From Leptospira licerasiae serovar Varillal str. VAR 010 (GTDB lineage Bacteria > Spirochaetota > Leptospiria > Leptospirales > Leptospiraceae), in contig NZ_AHOO02000006.1 of assembly GCF_000244755.1 (NCBI RefSeq), forward strand, positions 124,001 to 188,000: a stretch of DNA of 64,000 nucleotides. The letters are read 5' to 3'. Numbering within the stretch: position 1 is the stretch's first letter; the number at the start of each line of letters is the position of its first letter. The position numbers and the translations under genes were made by a program. The notes beneath the pieces were generated by a model that saw only the letters and a list, made by a program, of their open reading frames with translations, made no database searches and was not told the DNA's origin. This document shows, piece by piece, positions 28,147-36,979 of the stretch.

Positions 28147-31100
28147 TCGATTCCTCCGCAAGTTCTACTAGTACCTTCTGCATAATCTAAAATTAATCCC
28201 ACAGGAATTGTTACGTCCTTGTAGGCTTTTATTGCAAATCCGACCATTGCAGCTCCAAACGATTTCCAATCTTCCATGATTGCGCTCCTTAATGTCATCC
28301 CATAACCTAAACCAGTCAATGCGGGCTCCAGCCAAGGTATAGCTCCACTTGCGATCGGATAACCGACAATACCTGCTCCTGCCAGCATTCCTCCAAATTG
28401 CCCAGCAGCTGCATAACAAGCACCTTGTCTGGCGCTTCTTTCATTCCAATGAATATTATTAAAGCTCGATTTACTAAACCCACCTGCAACGTAAGCTTGT
28501 AAAGTCCAGAATGAAAGAATTGAACCTATAGCCATCCCACCGACTATGACCGCTGCACCTCCAACTGCTAATGCTGTCGCAGCCAGAATAGGAATTACAG
28601 CGATAGCGACTAAAGCCGCGGCAATCGCTAAAACTACTGCAGTAAAGACCAAAACCGCTGCAACAGCTATCGCCGCTAACCCAACTATTATTGCGGCACC
28701 TGCAGCCGTCATAGCCACAGCACCGGCCATTAGTACTACGCTAACTCCTGCTATTACAGCGGCTGCCGCAATACCTGAGATGAATCCCAACGCACTCGCC
28801 CCGATTGCTAGGCCAGCCGCTCCAACAATTGCAGCGGCTGACAAGCCCATCATTACTGCTGAACCTCCAATGACTGCAGATCCTACACTTATAATTGCCA
28901 ATGCAGCCGAACCCATAACGATAGTAGATCCAACGATAACAGAGGCGGCGATTCCTAAACCTAGAGCCGTTGCACCGGCTATTGCTATCACGGATGCTCC
29001 TGCCATGCCAACTGCAATCGCACTTGCCAACATCCCTACCGGGTTTAATATAAGTAACGCATTGGTCAATGTTAGCTGAAAGTTTAAAAAACCGAGACCG
29101 TTTTTACTTAACCAGCTACTAAAGACGCTATGACCGCTAGGATCTGTATAACTTATCGGGTTTCCTTCCGTATACATATAAAGATCCATTCCCATCGGTC
29201 GACTGCTATCAATTAGAGAGTCAGCTTGTAAGAAGCGACCTATTATCGGATCGTAATACCTCGCTTTATAATAATAGAGTCCAGTTTCTCTATCCTCTTC
29301 TTGGGCAGTGTATTTATATCTAAAAACATCAGGTCCAAAAGAATCTTCTCTTTGAATTTCTCCGTATGGCTTATAACTTACATTCGAAGCTCCGGATTGC
29401 TCTCCCCCAGTTACTCTATTTCCTAATCCATCTGTCGCCATTACGATCGATCCTAAATGATCCGGATGTAAAAAGAGAAATCCCGCTACTGGCATTCCCG
29501 CGCCCGATCCGGGTTCGTAAGGACTTCCAACACCTGTTGTTCCTGATTCTATAAAAGGTAATATTGTCCAAGGAGCATTGCCACTACTACCGGGCAAAGT
29601 AATAGAACAATTTGAAAACGAGACGAGCATTAATGGTATTACGAATTTTATAGTTAACCTCCAAAGTCCATCTCCAAAAGAAAGTAAAGCAAACCCAACA
29701 CCCAAAAATATTGTGACGTACAAGAACACGATATTTGCTCCAGGAACAAAAAGCAGATACTTAATGCCTCGAATTGTAAGATCTTTAGATTGCCATAAGT
29801 AGGTATTCCATGTGGCTCCTATACCTGAAGAAGCTAAGAGTTCTTGATTTCCGTAGGAAATTAGATCAGGATTTTGTCTGGACCATTGCCCAACTAAATC
29901 TCCCGAATTTCCCCGAAAATATAATGTATGCTGTGGAGGTTTTGCAGATGCTAAAACTACCTCGTATAGACCGCCTAAAGTAATCGTTTTTGTTCCGTCG
30001 CTGCTTCTTGTTTTTCGAATACGTGTCCCGGTGAAATCGTAATCAAATTTAATCGTTTCTCCATTAGAGGTGTTTATTCGTTCTAATTTTTGGAAAGGAT
30101 TATAAGCAAACTCTTCATCATTCTTACTAAGAACGTTTCCAGCACTATCATATGTATAATGATAAGAAATCGAATCCCCAGATACATCTGTAACTGCATT
30201 CTTATGAGAAGAATCTAAATAAGAATAAGTCGAGTTACCTTTTTTCAGTAATTTACCAGAATCAGAGTATTGATATTCTTCTATTCCATAAATACCCACT
30301 GCAGATGTAAGGCGGTTTAATGAATCATAAGTGAAACTTTGAGACCGAGTAGGAGTTAAACTATCGGTTATTGAAGAATGGTTACCATAATTGTCATAGG
30401 TATAATTTAAATCTTGATAGGAACTTGAATCTTTGCTTGTTTGAATACGGACCAGATTTTTCTTAACTGGATCATAATAGATATTCGTATTTACACCATT
30501 TCCCAATATTCTTTGGATTTTCAAGAGACCATTTTCTACAATAGGTCCAGCATATTGCACGACAGGAAAATCGGTACCGCTTCCGTCGGCCGGGTCCAAG
30601 GTTACTGCTGAAAGGTAACCGGCTTCGGAATATAGGTTCTTAGCGACGCTCCCATCCGGATAGGTAATTTCTTCAACCTGACCTTGTAAGTTGTATTTCC
30701 TTTTGACGATAAGTGTTAAATTTTCATCAACAAGATTCTTTTTAATTACTATCTGGTTTCCTCGTATATCATATTCAAATTCAGTTGTTCCTAAAGAATC
30801 AGTAACTTTCGTTAGGCGACCTATTCCGTTTGAAACTGATGCGCTATCATACTCGAAAATCTGATTAACAGTTTCTCCTTGAGGACCTACTCCAGTCGCT
30901 TGCAATACTCTTCCTAAGACATCATACGAGTATTGAATTTCCGAGCCACTGGCCAATCTCTGTTTATTAAGATTTCCAGAATTCGAATCGTATACGAATT
31001 GGGTCGTACCAGAATTCGGGCTAATAACTTTCGTCTGTCTTCCTGCAAAATCGTTCTGAATGTACGTAATTCCATTCTCCGAATCTATGAGTTGAGAAAT

Positions 31101-34100
31101 TTTACCGTTTGATGCATATTTATATTGAATTGTTTTTCCTTGCTGAGTTACGGATATCGTCTGTCCAAAAACATTTTTGATTTCGATATTTTCTCGAATA
31201 GCATTCCCATTATTAAATTCTTTCGTCGTAGCGGTCCACCCATTGATCGAGATAGAAGTAGAATGACCGTCATTTCTTTCCGAAAGAATTAGATTTCCTT
31301 CTGCATCGTAAGTATAATTCGTCCAAGAGAATGGTGTCGATCCTTCCAAATAGGAGTCTACCTTCTTCAACGTTAGTCCCTTGGGGTTGTAATACACTTC
31401 TTCCACAAGAACATAACCATTTACTAAACTGCTCCGTTTCTTTGATACCCCGGAAATTAAATTACTAGACTCTTCCTCCCAGCTACTACCGCCATTTCTT
31501 CGAAAAGATTTTCGTACAAGTTTATTTTCCAAATCTCCCGTATTTTCATATTCCACTTTTTCCGACCAATCTGACTCCCCCGGTAAGTAACTCAAAACAG
31601 CACGACCAAAAGTATCATAGTCAGTTTTCGAAACTCCTCCATTAGAATTTGTTGTCGAAAGTTCTAATCCGGTCGTTAAATCATATTGTTTTAAAGAGAT
31701 ATGTCCTAACGAATTAGTAGTTTTAAGTGGATATTTATGTACTACAGAATCATATTCTATGGAGTTTGTGTTTCCATTAGAGTCTAAAACCGAGGTAGGA
31801 TTTCCATATTCATCGTAAGCTTGAATAAACTGACTCCGCCATACTCCTTCGGAAATTAACTCGTGAACTTCAGATAAGGATCGTCCTGAATAATTAAGTT
31901 TTTTGTCAGATAGTAATTCTCCATCTTTCAATACCTGAATCTCAATCGGTTTTCCTATTATACTTTGGCTCCAATCATTCAAATACGTTGTCTTTTCTGC
32001 TAATAATGTACCATTAATGGAAGTTACTTTATTTAAAACGTTTCCATACGAATCATAAGTTTTCGAAATTAATGAGGAAGAAAGAGCATTTCCACCCTGA
32101 TATTTTACCTCGGAAGCGTCACCAGATAAAACAAGAATGCTACCAAAGTTTGATATAGATTTATTGTAACTCCACGTAGATTCCGAAATAGGAATACCGT
32201 TTGTCTCGATTCGCTGATATGTAGGCTTTCCAGACATCTCTATGAAACTTGGATTGTATTCGACTTTAATTGTTTGATTCAAAATGGAATCGTTTTGAGT
32301 CATTTTCTGAAAGCCGATATACGAAGAATTTCGAAAACCTCCCAAATAAAATCTAGCAAAAGAGTAAGTATAACTTCCTGAGCTTAAAATGGTATTTCCC
32401 GTTTTCTGAACTAATTTCGTAGTTAGATAATCTGCACCTCCAAAGGGAACAAATTGAGGACTTGCAGAGTTATACAAATTTGGTTGGATTGCTCCGGGAT
32501 GGTTTTTCGCAAGTTGGTATTCTAAATTTAATTCTAAATTTCCCTGCGAAGAATAAGCTCCATTTTCAATTTTTGAAAGGAGCCCACTTGGAAGGGCTTG
32601 GTTAAATCTAATATAATGTAGTTCTAAATTAGATTCGTATGGAAAACTACGCCAAGCAGTAGTTAGTATTCCTGGAGCACTACTTGTAACCGAAGTCTGA
32701 AAATTGACTTTATTCCCCTTTAGTCCTAAAAATTCAGGCTTCCCGTCACCATTTGTATCTAACGCTTGAAAATATCCACCTGTTGTCCAACTATCTTCGC
32801 CATCTAGAGAATATGTTATATAACCATTCGAATCTAATCTGGCATACGAAACTGCCAAAACGCCATTAGATGCATCATATCTCAAGAAATCAGCTTTACC
32901 ATCTCCATTAAGATCTATAAAATCTTTTCTGTTCATCCAATTAAAGTAAGAAATAGAACTCGAATCACCACTGCTGGAAGTAGAAGGTATATAAGAATCC
33001 AAGTCTATAGCTACATCGTAGGGACTTGCATTAGCAATGGTAACTATGAATTTAGATGTATTAACGGTTGTTATTAATCCGTTCGAATCGGTCCGCTGTT
33101 CGCTTGTTACATCAGCTCTGAGAGTGTCTAAAACACTATCTCCATTTAAATCTTTGGAAACGTCCTGGTTCCAATACAATTTGAAAGCCGTTAAATATTT
33201 GGAATTCGTCAAATCATAAATTTCCACGTTAAAAAACGGATTGAAAATATCTGTGTTATCATAAGAAATTCTGTCTTTTACTCCATCTCCAGAAAGATCT
33301 ACTTCCACATAAACTTTACTAGTGCTTGAACCAGGCTCTTTATTAGCAAATGCTCCATTAACATTTATAGTTTGAAGAGGACTTGCTCCATTTGTTTGGA
33401 AAATTCTTCCTGTAAATGGATAATACGATATACTCCCCTGGCTTCCAGGCATTGAGAAAAAAGCAAAGTCTAAATATCCATCTCCATTTAAATCTGAAAG
33501 GAATTGATCTCCATATTTGCCAAAATCGGGCCGAGTAATTTTATTTGTTTCTATTTCTTGAAGTAGTCCATTCTTAAAATCCAGAAACGTTACAATTAGC
33601 TCTTGAGAATTTGAATCGTTAATTCGTATGAAATCCGGTACACCATTTCGATCTAAATCTACAAACTGATGGAAGGAAGTTCCATACGTAGAAATAGTTA
33701 ACGTTTGGATTTTTTGAAATCCTGATCCTGTCGAAGCATATACTAGGAAATCGTTATTTTTATCTACTTGGATAAAATCAGTTTTTCCATCTCCATTCAC
33801 ATCAGTTATAAAATGCTTGGAATTTGAAGATCCTAGATTTTGAGCAGACACATTTGAGTAAGACGCTGAAATAAAATCTGGCCCGTAATAAACTTTTAAA
33901 GCCTCTCCGTTATTTTTCAGAATTAAAAAATCGCTCTTTCCGTCGCCGTTAAAATCTCCAGGCAATATTCTTCCTATACTAGTAATTCCTATGTGACTCC
34001 CGATAGTATTGGTATTGGCAGAAATTGGACTGCTATTGACATTTTCCCAATCAGACAGCTTGGAGATTGAAAACTTCTGATTAGTCATAGTTCCTGTTAC

Positions 34101-35291
34101 TTTTACTAATTCAGGAATGCCATCTCCATCTGTATCGGCGGGAGTAACGAATGTAGAAGTAACCCCGTTAGTGCAAACATCTTGAAAAGAAGCGATCCCT
34201 TGCGCACATAAAATTCCAGCTGCGCCTACTGTTGCTGCCATGCAAGCAGCACTAGCAGAACATAAACAAGCAGATTGTGTAGCAGCGCAGCTAGATTGAA
34301 CATTTGGATTGATTGCTTGGTAAGAAACATTATAGTTCTTTCCGTTCGAATTAAATAGATCGGCCTGAGTTGATCTTTCTAAATAGGAGAAATTAATTGG
34401 TTTATAATTCTCTCTTTCATAAGAAGATAAAATAGGTCCCAGATCAGTAATCTCATAACTAAAATTATATGTTTCAATTAGCTGTTCCGAACCACTCGAA
34501 TCTTTGGCATACACATCTATTTTATCTAAAAGCTTTTTTCTAAAAACAGCTTTTGTAAGATAAAAAATCTGCTCCCGAAAATCACTTGAACGATCCTTAT
34601 AAGAAAAAACTATCCTCCCATTTCCTCTGGCATATTTGATTTCTTTGGGAAGAGGCTCATCTGAAATAGCTGAATCCGAGTTATATACGATATCATACCC
34701 GTTACCAAAAGAGTCCCTGACCTTATCTAAATAGGAAGTAATCGTTACGCTGTTACTTAGAACAATGGATTCCGAACCGCTGCTATCGTTTCTTCCATAC
34801 TCATAAGTAATTCCAGATTTATCTTGGAAAACCCAAACGTTTCCATCCAATTTAATCTTATAGAAAGATTCCATCTTGGATCGGTACACACCGCTCGTGC
34901 TTGTCTCAACCAATTCTCCCAAAACACTGGAGCTATAACCGTCGGTTGTCCCAAAGTGGACTCCTAAATTAGGATTTTTTAAAATTCTAGGAAATCCTCC
35001 TAAATTCCAGCCGCTTCCCAAGATAGACTGAGTATTTCCTCCAGTATAATCTATTGTAATAGAAGGAACTAAATCTCCTGCTCCCGGCGGAACTTGGATA
35101 CTCAGAGAAAAACTTGGCTTACCTGTTATCCCAATTTGGATATTCGGCAAAGGAAGTGGAATACTTGTCTCTCCACTGGAAAATACAGATGTAAAATAGT
35201 TTAAAATTGGTTTTAAAGGATTCCAGGCGATTAGAAAGAAAGATGACGTAGCTATGATGACAGCGATTGAAATTTTTTTATTAAGTCGCAT
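28143..35291 (-). CDS. giant SpvB/FG-GAP/RHS-repeat protein with hydrophobic C-terminal tail
   Basis: A 2382-residue protein. The order is: a signal or anchor helix (7-24); an SpvB/TcaC-like N-terminal domain (about 35-300; GAGDLVPSITIDYTGGN); a six-Cys patch (about 331-375); about nine FG-GAP/VCBS calcium-type repeats of the form D-x-N-G-D-G-x-x-D (about 383-850); YD/RHS repeats (about 1180-1770); an inserted pair of TM helices (about 1843-1895) ending in LVSFSNC; the RHS core (HPDHLGSI, YYKARYYDPIIGRFLQ, DPSGH at 2050-2054); and a 328-residue tail. Tail residues 2064-2273 contain no Asp, Glu, Lys, Arg or His. In other bacteria such RHS shells enclose toxins released after self-cleavage at the core. 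Here the tail looks pore-forming or membrane-embedded rather than enzymatic. First gene of a three-gene operon. Confidence 0.92.
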   Translation of the reverse strand: MRLNKKISIAVIIATSSFFLIAWNPLKPILNYFTSVFSSGETSIPLPLPNIQIGITGKPSFSLSIQVPPGAGDLVPSITIDYTGGNTQSILGSGWNLGGFPRILKNPNLGVHFGTTDGYSSSVLGELVETSTSGVYRSKMESFYKIKLDGNVWVFQDKSGITYEYGRNDSSGSESIVLSNSVTITSYLDKVRDSFGNGYDIVYNSDSAISDEPLPKEIKYARGNGRIVFSYKDRSSDFREQIFYLTKAVFRKKLLDKIDVYAKDSSGSEQLIETYNFSYEITDLGPILSSYERENYKPINFSYLERSTQADLFNSNGKNYNVSYQAINPNVQSSCAATQSACLCSASAACMAATVGAAGILCAQGIASFQDVCTNGVTSTFVTPADTDGDGIPELVKVTGTMTNQKFSISKLSDWENVNSSPISANTNTIGSHIGITSIGRILPGDFNGDGKSDFLILKNNGEALKVYYGPDFISASYSNVSAQNLGSSNSKHFITDVNGDGKTDFIQVDKNNDFLVYASTGSGFQKIQTLTISTYGTSFHQFVDLDRNGVPDFIRINDSNSQELIVTFLDFKNGLLQEIETNKITRPDFGKYGDQFLSDLNGDGYLDFAFFSMPGSQGSISYYPFTGRIFQTNGASPLQTINVNGAFANKEPGSSTSKVYVEVDLSGDGVKDRISYDNTDIFNPFFNVEIYDLTNSKYLTAFKLYWNQDVSKDLNGDSVLDTLRADVTSEQRTDSNGLITTVNTSKFIVTIANASPYDVAIDLDSYIPSTSSSGDSSSISYFNWMNRKDFIDLNGDGKADFLRYDASNGVLAVSYARLDSNGYITYSLDGEDSWTTGGYFQALDTNGDGKPEFLGLKGNKVNFQTSVTSSAPGILTTAWRSFPYESNLELHYIRFNQALPSGLLSKIENGAYSSQGNLELNLEYQLAKNHPGAIQPNLYNSASPQFVPFGGADYLTTKLVQKTGNTILSSGSYTYSFARFYLGGFRNSSYIGFQKMTQNDSILNQTIKVEYNPSFIEMSGKPTYQRIETNGIPISESTWSYNKSISNFGSILVLSGDASEVKYQGGNALSSSLISKTYDSYGNVLNKVTSINGTLLAEKTTYLNDWSQSIIGKPIEIQVLKDGELLSDKKLNYSGRSLSEVHELISEGVWRSQFIQAYDEYGNPTSVLDSNGNTNSIEYDSVVHKYPLKTTNSLGHISLKQYDLTTGLELSTTNSNGGVSKTDYDTFGRAVLSYLPGESDWSEKVEYENTGDLENKLVRKSFRRNGGSSWEEESSNLISGVSKKRSSLVNGYVLVEEVYYNPKGLTLKKVDSYLEGSTPFSWTNYTYDAEGNLILSERNDGHSTSISINGWTATTKEFNNGNAIRENIEIKNVFGQTISVTQQGKTIQYKYASNGKISQLIDSENGITYIQNDFAGRQTKVISPNSGTTQFVYDSNSGNLNKQRLASGSEIQYSYDVLGRVLQATGVGPQGETVNQIFEYDSASVSNGIGRLTKVTDSLGTTEFEYDIRGNQIVIKKNLVDENLTLIVKRKYNLQGQVEEITYPDGSVAKNLYSEAGYLSAVTLDPADGSGTDFPVVQYAGPIVENGLLKIQRILGNGVNTNIYYDPVKKNLVRIQTSKDSSSYQDLNYTYDNYGNHSSITDSLTPTRSQSFTYDSLNRLTSAVGIYGIEEYQYSDSGKLLKKGNSTYSYLDSSHKNAVTDVSGDSISYHYTYDSAGNVLSKNDEEFAYNPFQKLERINTSNGETIKFDYDFTGTRIRKTRSSDGTKTITLGGLYEVVLASAKPPQHTLYFRGNSGDLVGQWSRQNPDLISYGNQELLASSGIGATWNTYLWQSKDLTIRGIKYLLFVPGANIVFLYVTIFLGVGFALLSFGDGLWRLTIKFVIPLMLVSFSNCSITLPGSSGNAPWTILPFIESGTTGVGSPYEPGSGAGMPVAGFLFLHPDHLGSIVMATDGLGNRVTGGEQSGASNVSYKPYGEIQREDSFGPDVFRYKYTAQEEDRETGLYYYKARYYDPIIGRFLQADSLIDSSRPMGMDLYMYTEGNPISYTDPSGHSVFSSWLSKNGLGFLNFQLTLTNALLILNPVGMLASAIAVGMAGASVIAIAGATALGLGIAASVIVGSTIVMGSAALAIISVGSAVIGGSAVMMGLSAAAIVGAAGLAIGASALGFISGIAAAAVIAGVSVVLMAGAVAMTAAGAAIIVGLAAIAVAAVLVFTAVVLAIAAALVAIAVIPILAATALAVGGAAVIVGGMAIGSILSFWTLQAYVAGGFSKSSFNNIHWNERSARQGACYAAAGQFGGMLAGAGIVGYPIASGAIPWLEPALTGLGYGMTLRSAIMEDWKSFGAAMVGFAIKAYKDVTIPVGLILDYAEGTSRTCGGIE

Positions 35292-35299
35292 ATTTATCC

Positions 35300-35314
35300 C
35301 TCAAGGAACTTGAG
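35300..35314 (-). promoter_or_regulatory. small hairpin overlapping the RHS ribosome binding site
   Basis: CTCAAG-GAA-CTTGAG forms a six-base-pair stem with a three-base loop on either strand. On the reverse strand the GAG of the stem is the start of the ribosome binding site GAGGGA, which lies seven bases before the RHS ATG. Folding would hide part of that site. Confidence 0.5.
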
Positions 35315-35316
35315 TC

Positions 35317-35354
35317 AATAACGTAAGACTTTTTAATAAACGACTTACGTTATT
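35317..35354 (-). promoter_or_regulatory. 11-base inverted repeat in the RHS leader
   Basis: AATAACGTAAG (35317-35327) and CTTACGTTATT (35344-35354) are perfect inverted repeats with a 16-base spacer, 26 bases before the RHS start codon. With the candidate promoter at 35366-35396 it would be at the very 5' end of the transcript. It may act as an operator or as an mRNA stem-loop. Confidence 0.55.
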
Positions 35355-35365
35355 AGCTCCGATAT

Positions 35366-35396
35366 CTAATACCCAAATCAGAGTCAAATATGTCAA
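35366..35396 (-). promoter_or_regulatory. candidate promoter of the RHS operon
   Basis: On the reverse strand a perfect TTGACA (35396-35391) is followed after 19 bases by TATTAG (35371-35366), a 4/6 match. The spacing is longer than ideal. The sequence in front of the -35 is AT-rich, as in an UP element. Confidence 0.4.
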
Positions 35397-35949
35397 AAAA
35401 TTTTATAAATATGGAATAAATCTAGTAACTGGAGCATTTGCTACAAATTTATTTTTTATGAAAAACCTATCACCTAAGGGAACCTTTTAAATAGGTACTG
35501 GTCATAATTACAGTTAAAATTGTTTATTAGAAAATATTAAACTTTCTTCAACAAAACTCACCAATTTTTCTTTAGTTATCTCTTCGCAAACCCATAGTAA
35601 CGTTTTTTGAACATTGCTATTACAGATGTATAACCTGCTCGTAGATAGTTTGCCTGAATTTCAATTCTTCTAATTTAATTTGGTCCGGATTCTCCAATAG
35701 GCAATTCGTAATTTAAGATTGATTACCTATCGTGGCGTTAATTCCATCGGTAATCGATGGTTGTCTATGGCGATACAGGCAACCGTTTAGATTATGAATA
35801 TCTACTAAGATCGTATGCGCAAAAAATGTCGACCTGGACAATCTCATGTAGTATAAAACCCTAATATAATCTATTCCTTACTTTGCAAGCAAGGGAACTC
35901 TTCTCTAAACTCAAAATTATCGAGGTGGCTGACAAAAAAATGGTTTTAA
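35397..35949. other. gene-free AT-rich stretch
   Basis: Stops occur in all frames and no gene is supported. It contains short inverted repeats, including CCATCG-gtaat-CGATGG at 35744-35760, which also overlaps a GATTACC/GGTAATC pair. A short frame at about 35759-35870 reads like the middle of a broken gene, but I cannot identify it. The stretch separates the RHS operon from a decayed open frame. Confidence 0.4.
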
Positions 35950-36290
35950 TATTCGGATCTAAACTCTTTATATGCCCTTATTTCTCGAAACATAGCCAAA
36001 CAGGCGTTCTCCTCCTACGTATACATACGCCCAGAATACTCCCAACTATATCTGAATGAGTTCTGCTTCTACAGAAACTTAAAAGTATTTGGACTTGATG
36101 CGTTAGTTGCTAAGTGGAGAGAGAAGATCGGAGTGGTTGAGGAAGTAGGAAAAGAGGAAGAAGTCCCTCTCGGATACACTCGCTTCCAACTTACTAACAG
36201 AAGTGATTTAGAGATTCAAACCGTTTCTTCTGCTTTCAAGTTGAAAACGAGTGTACCCACCGGTGTGCGGATTGTAAAGAAAAAATTACC
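35950..36290 (+). pseudogene. possible remnant of an IS66-type accessory ORF
   Basis: One frame is open from 35950, just after a stop, to 36345, but has no credible start or ribosome binding site. Its last part overlaps the lipoprotein gene on the other strand. The translation contains LNEFCFYRNL, then WREKI, and ends with LKTSVPTGVRIVKK. This loosely recalls the small IS66 accessory protein, with its FC-x-x-x-x-L ... WR helix-turn-helix and a C-terminal L-P-x-G-x-R-I. No transposase gene or terminal repeats are seen. The identification is weak. Confidence 0.3.
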
Positions 36291-36930
36291 TCTTCTTTAC
36301 CTCGCCGCGGAGCTCTTCCTTAACTGTATCTCTGGTTGTATTTGATTTATTTTCTAGTTTGATTGTGTAATGAATTTGATACTTAGTCACTACAGGCTTC
36401 TCTTCCGAATGTTCCATGGACCATCGAGTCACATCATTCTGGATAATCTTAGCAAGGTTATTGATCCTAGGAACTCTAGTATTAAAGCGGATTGTTTCGA
36501 CAGCGCCGGTATTTCCGTTTAAGATCACTAAGATAATTCCGTCGTCGTTAAAATTGATCCTATTATACTTTACTAATTCTTCGCTGATAAGCGCATCCCC
36601 GCCTTTATCCACTTTTCTGCGGATGTATTTTGATCCTCTGATCTGACGGACCTGATAAGAGTCGCTAGTGATATGTACTCTGAAATATTCGGCGCTGTCT
36701 TTAGACTGACTCTGGAAAGAAACAGGATCTGTAGTTGTGATCTTCACTGAGTTTCCATTTTCGTCGATGACATCTTCATTTTCTCCAGCCGGATTAGGTA
36801 GGACTTCTCCTTTAGGAGTCTCCGGTGTTTGGGAGGTAGTTCCTCCTGTACTAATACAAGAAATAAATGATAAACAATATAGAACCGCAAAAACGGCTAA
36901 AAAAGTTCGGAAAACCGAAACACGAAACAT
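36286..36930 (-). CDS. putative lipoprotein, unknown function
   Basis: A 214-residue exported protein with a signal sequence (about 8-24) ending FISC, giving a likely lipidated Cys25. A Thr/Pro/Gly-rich linker (26-50) follows, then a beta-rich domain with many charged residues and a Lys/Arg-rich C-terminus. I do not recognise the domain. The gene starts 49 bases after mgtE on the same strand and may be transcribed with it. Confidence 0.7.
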   Translation of the reverse strand: MFRVSVFRTFLAVFAVLYCLSFISCISTGGTTSQTPETPKGEVLPNPAGENEDVIDENGNSVKITTTDPVSFQSQSKDSAEYFRVHITSDSYQVRQIRGSKYIRRKVDKGGDALISEELVKYNRINFNDDGIILVILNGNTGAVETIRFNTRVPRINNLAKIIQNDVTRWSMEHSEEKPVVTKYQIHYTIKLENKSNTTRDTVKEELRGEVKKR

Positions 36931-36979
36931 TGGCCTCTCCTACCCAAGGAAATTTATAATTTTATCCGAAATGTTCCAA

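Noticed and set aside
28546..29079. 177-residue Ala/Thr-rich frame on the forward strand
   Set aside because: It is antisense to the low-complexity hydrophobic tail of the RHS gene, and its composition is simply the complement of that tail.
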